From Medicago truncatula (taxonomy: Eukaryota > Streptophyta > Magnoliopsida > Fabales > Fabaceae), in the NCBI RefSeq assembly GCF_003473485.1, contig NC_053043.1, positions 1,188,001 through 1,252,000 of the forward strand: a stretch of DNA of 64,000 bases. Direction: 5' to 3'. A model generated the notes under the pieces. That model had not been told where the DNA came from and made no database searches. It saw nothing but the letters and a program-made list of their open reading frames with translations. Positions 60,721-64,000 of the stretch are shown here, piece after piece (position 1 is the stretch's first letter; each line of letters opens with the position of its first letter). The position numbers were made by a program, and so were the translations under genes.

Positions 60721-60896
60721 CAATCTATGAAGCACAGAAACTCTTCAGATTACACATGTCTCAGTATCAGACAAGTAGCGTGTCGGACACCGACACGACA
60801 CATATAATTACACATGATTATATGATTTTCTTAAATTATTAATGATGTCGGCGTGTCCGTGTCGTGTTTGTGTCTATATCCATGCTTCATAGATTG
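60721..60896. mobile_element. 176-bp hairpin MITE
   Basis: CAATCTATGAAGCA opens it and TGCTTCATAGATTG, the exact reverse complement, closes it. Inside, GTGTCGGACACCGACACGAC faces GTCGGCGTGTCCGTGTCGTG, so most of the element can fold back. No target duplication was found. It sits about 450 bases upstream of copy C and could affect its promoter. Confidence 0.65.
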
Positions 60897-63800
60897 TGAT
60901 CAACATACTCGAAAACAATCAATAAGTAGATAGACAAGGGTGGCAAAAAGAGCTCGACCAGTCAAATTACCTTTTATGACCCGTTATTTTTGACAGGTTA
61001 TGCTAAGGTTTTGAGTTCATCCCTTTAGTTGGTATGTCCGGTTTAACATGCTGAAAAAGCGAAGTAGGGCAGGCTGGCTTGCAAACTCTTCAAGTATGGG
61101 TAGTTTAATCCTATGTTGACTATAAATGAATTAAATGTTAGATTATGAGAGATGAGACCTCTCAAAAAGAAAAAGAGACGACTCATATAATACATTATAT
61201 TGTAAGATTTTGGATAGAAATGTGTATATCTCTCTTGTAGTTTTAAAGTATTAGTATAATTGTATGTTGTTGATCTCAATGCCTTAACTATTTTGAACAT
61301 ACGAGCTTATAAAACATATCTACTTTAATGATATAAGCTTATAATATATAAGTTATGTACTATAAAATGAAAATGGTTATGTCAAACATAACCTATAACA
61401 TATTGTTAGATTTGTGGGAAAAAAAAATTGACATAGAAAAAATTATCATTCTTCGATAGATCAAGAAGAAAAGTTATTGGCCAGGGTTTAAAAAAGAGAT
61501 AAATATATATGACCTATACAAAAATAACTTGATGTCATCTTTTTTTTCTCTTATATATAGAATTGATTATCTCGTCTACTTGTGTATTTTTTTTCTTTTT
61601 AGGAATCTAATTGTGTGTTGTTACGTTTAGCTTTACTTTTTCCTTTTAAAGATTCTTTATTTAATTTTGACAAGTCTAAGAAATGTCACTTCAATGATAA
61701 ATTGATCATTAATATCATAGTTTTTAATAATAATTTCTCCTTAAATAATTTATAAATAAAAAGTTACCACTCAATTTTTTTGTCAAACCAGTACGGTGAT
61801 TAGAAATTCGAATAATTAAGAAATTTGAGGTTTAAACTACAATCCTTATATATATATATCCCTCTACCAACTTAACGCTCACCTGAACAATAATTACCAA
61901 TCAATATTCAACAAAAAAAAAAAGTAATATTTAGTAAACGATATTGAATTGGCCAAAATAAAATTAAGAAATAAAATATCATACTCTCCGTTAACAGGAA
62001 TTTTTTCTGAAATTGTTTAAAGTTTAAACTCAAATAATTACTCCATACTATATTTACTTATACTGTTTTTAATTATTATTTAATTAATTTATATTTATTT
62101 TTTAATATTTTTTATTCCAACTCTAACAAAAAATCCTATGTAACAAGTTTTCTATATGAAGGACATTTTGTAGTGTGTAATCTTTCTTTTTATTGTATAA
62201 AAATCAAATGAGAGTCGAGAGAGGCAGCTGCCAAGTATTTAGGCACCAAAATTATTATGTTTACTTCTTATTTAGTAAAATATACATATATTTCCTTTTG
62301 ACTCACTTTGGTTAATTCTATTGAAAATATATTTTTAGATAATCTTATATACGAACGAATCTTTTCAATAAAAAAATGCAAGAACAAAGACATTCAATAA
62401 TTGAAAGAACATTCCATAAAAAATAATTAAAAGAACGCAACTTTACTGAATCGTCAAAGCATAAAAATCTTAGGACCGGTCATTGATATTTACACACCAC
62501 TCGACAATATGTTTTTCCTTATTGCTAACAAATATGAAAAATATTTGTTAGAAAAAATAAAGTAGAAACTTTTATTTGAAATCGTAATTTTTAAATCATA
62601 AAAAAAATTAATACATACTTTCTAAGGTAATAATATTATACGAGTTTTCTTAAATTGTGTCTTCGGGTCACTTTTAGTCCATTTGCAATCATTTGAGACG
62701 TTTTTTTTAGCATAATCAAAGATTAATATCACTCTACGTAGAAATCCTTTCAAAAAAATCTTTTACATTGGTGTTATTTTTTGAATTGAAAGTGTTAGTA
62801 GCCTGTTATTAAAATATTTTTTCTTATAGTTTGAATTTAGGACCTCCAACATATTATCTTTCAGCTCAAATCAGTTAAGTTATACTTTATTTGATATCTT
62901 CTTGCATATATGGGGCAGTCTCATCCAATATAAGTGAAACAAGTTTTCTGAAATTGACTTCTCATTGTAGATGCAATTGCTCATAAAGGAAGTTATGAAA
63001 AATCAATTCTTGTAAGATGTAGTTAACATCATGTTTCCCTTTCTATTTATTGCTTTATAGTAGTAGTTGTCAAAGTGTTTTCGGTCATTGGAAATTGTTA
63101 GAGTTTGTCGTCAAAGCTCAACATATATCTAACGTAAACGTAAGAAGCAAATGTCATTTTGGATGTTAATACTTGCATAGAAATTTATGCAAGAACGCAC
63201 ACCACACCGAATGATCAACAAGGAAAGTTGCAGAAAGGCACATGTAAAAGCTTAGTGGGTCTCAAGATCAATCAATTAATTTATTAAAGGTTTAAGCATA
63301 CTTTATTTTTTGGTACAAGGTTTATACTTTAGCCAAGCCATTGTAAAAATACTTTTTGTAGGTAGTATTTGAAAATATTCAATGTCTTTTTTTCTTTTCT
63401 TTTTTTAAGAAGGCAAAATTGAATTGATTAAAATCACAATGAGTTCTAACCAGCACAAAGAATGCTAGACTAGGATTCCTAAGGTAGCAACATACAAAGG
63501 AAAACAAAAGTTGTACCCAAAACCCTCACCCAACATACATAAAAAACCCTCAACCAACATCACAAGCTGCCACAAAAAATAACTTCAACCACCTACAATC
63601 TGTTGCTCGCACACAACCCCCAAACAACAACGTCAGGAACCAACACAACAACCAACAACCTTTGAAAAACCACTGGTAGCAATAACGATTGAAACAACAA
63701 CAACCACCTTCGCGCCACAACAACAATCGATGTCACCTTAACGAATCCACCTCTGCAACAACAACAACAACCATCGCAACAATAAAATCCACCTTCACAG

Positions 63801-64000
63801 CAGCAACATCATCGATCCATCTCGACAAACCACCAGATAATGTAGTAGTCGAACCGGATGAAAATGTTATGATCGAACCCAGTTGTTGAACATCCACCAA
63901 CACCTCCTCACGCCACCAAAAATATTCAATTTCTTGGTTTTGATCAGTGGTGTTTTGTTACAGTCACAATAAAATAAGTTCATATTAAAAAGTGGTCATG
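60897..64000. other. Right-end intergenic stretch, no gene seen
   Basis: AT-rich DNA with a SINE-like relic near 61780-61890, another near 62820-62880 and a LINE-like tail from about 63390. The CAA-rich frame near 63689-63889 opens at TTG and is low in complexity, so I do not call it a gene. Confidence 0.45.
63390..63560 (-). mobile_element. LINE-like 3' tail
   Basis: T-rich runs near 63388-63408 on plus. Read on minus, the segment ends TGATTTTAATCAATTCAATTTTGCC plus an A-tail, as in plant LINE 3' ends. The left limit is fair; the right limit is unknown and the element may run past the window. Confidence 0.3.

Noticed and set aside
63689-63889. Thr/Asn/Gln-rich frame as a small gene
   Set aside because: It starts at TTG, is CAA/ACA simple sequence, and lies beside a LINE-like tail.

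Overview
The window is nuclear DNA from a flowering plant. Genes have spliceosomal introns with GT/AG borders. Intergenic DNA is very AT-rich and packed with plant repeats: hAT, Stowaway-type and Mutator-like MITEs, tRNA-derived SINEs and plant L1-type LINE tails. The SINE and repeat types and the gene families look like a papilionoid legume close to Medicago. That placement is an inference from general familiarity, not from a search.

Genes, left to right: a single-exon fasciclin-like arabinogalactan protein (283-1347, minus); a single-exon BAHD acyltransferase (3351-4724, plus); a six-exon clade III-like SWEET sugar transporter (5811-7532, minus); a four-exon Tubby-like F-box protein (21936-24309, minus); a tRNA-Val(CAC) (32868-32941, minus) lying 37 bases beyond a two-exon gene for a small secreted cysteine-rich peptide (32979-33274, minus); and three seven-exon WAT1/UMAMIT-type transporters (34535-36799, 45678-48402, 57029-60267), all minus and all built on one exon plan. 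I assembled exon structures by hand from splice sites; every assembled frame closes with no internal stop.

Between the SWEET gene and the F-box gene lie two decayed SWEET fragments (about 11.72-11.81 and 13.32-13.70 kb). The second is cut off abruptly by a repeat beginning TGTAACACCC. A complete 3.43-kb hAT transposon (16045-19476) follows; its transposase is broken by a stop and a frameshift. The spacers between the WAT1 genes hold LINE RNase H relics, two copies of one Stowaway MITE family in opposite orientation, a 36-bp minisatellite inside a terminal-inverted-repeat element, and a 1.29-kb foldback element (50560-51848). The foldback centre is a perfect 78-bp inverted repeat with a one-base spacer, and a smaller MITE is nested in its left arm.

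Functionally the intact genes mostly concern the cell wall or surface (fasciclin-like protein), specialised metabolism (BAHD), and transport of sugars (SWEET) or amino acids/auxin-like compounds (WAT1 family). They do not form an operon or pathway; the main shared theme is local duplication of transporter genes. I see no clear sign of a wholly new system. The best leads are the long perfect palindrome, the small peptide gene with its adjacent tRNA, and the SWEET relics.
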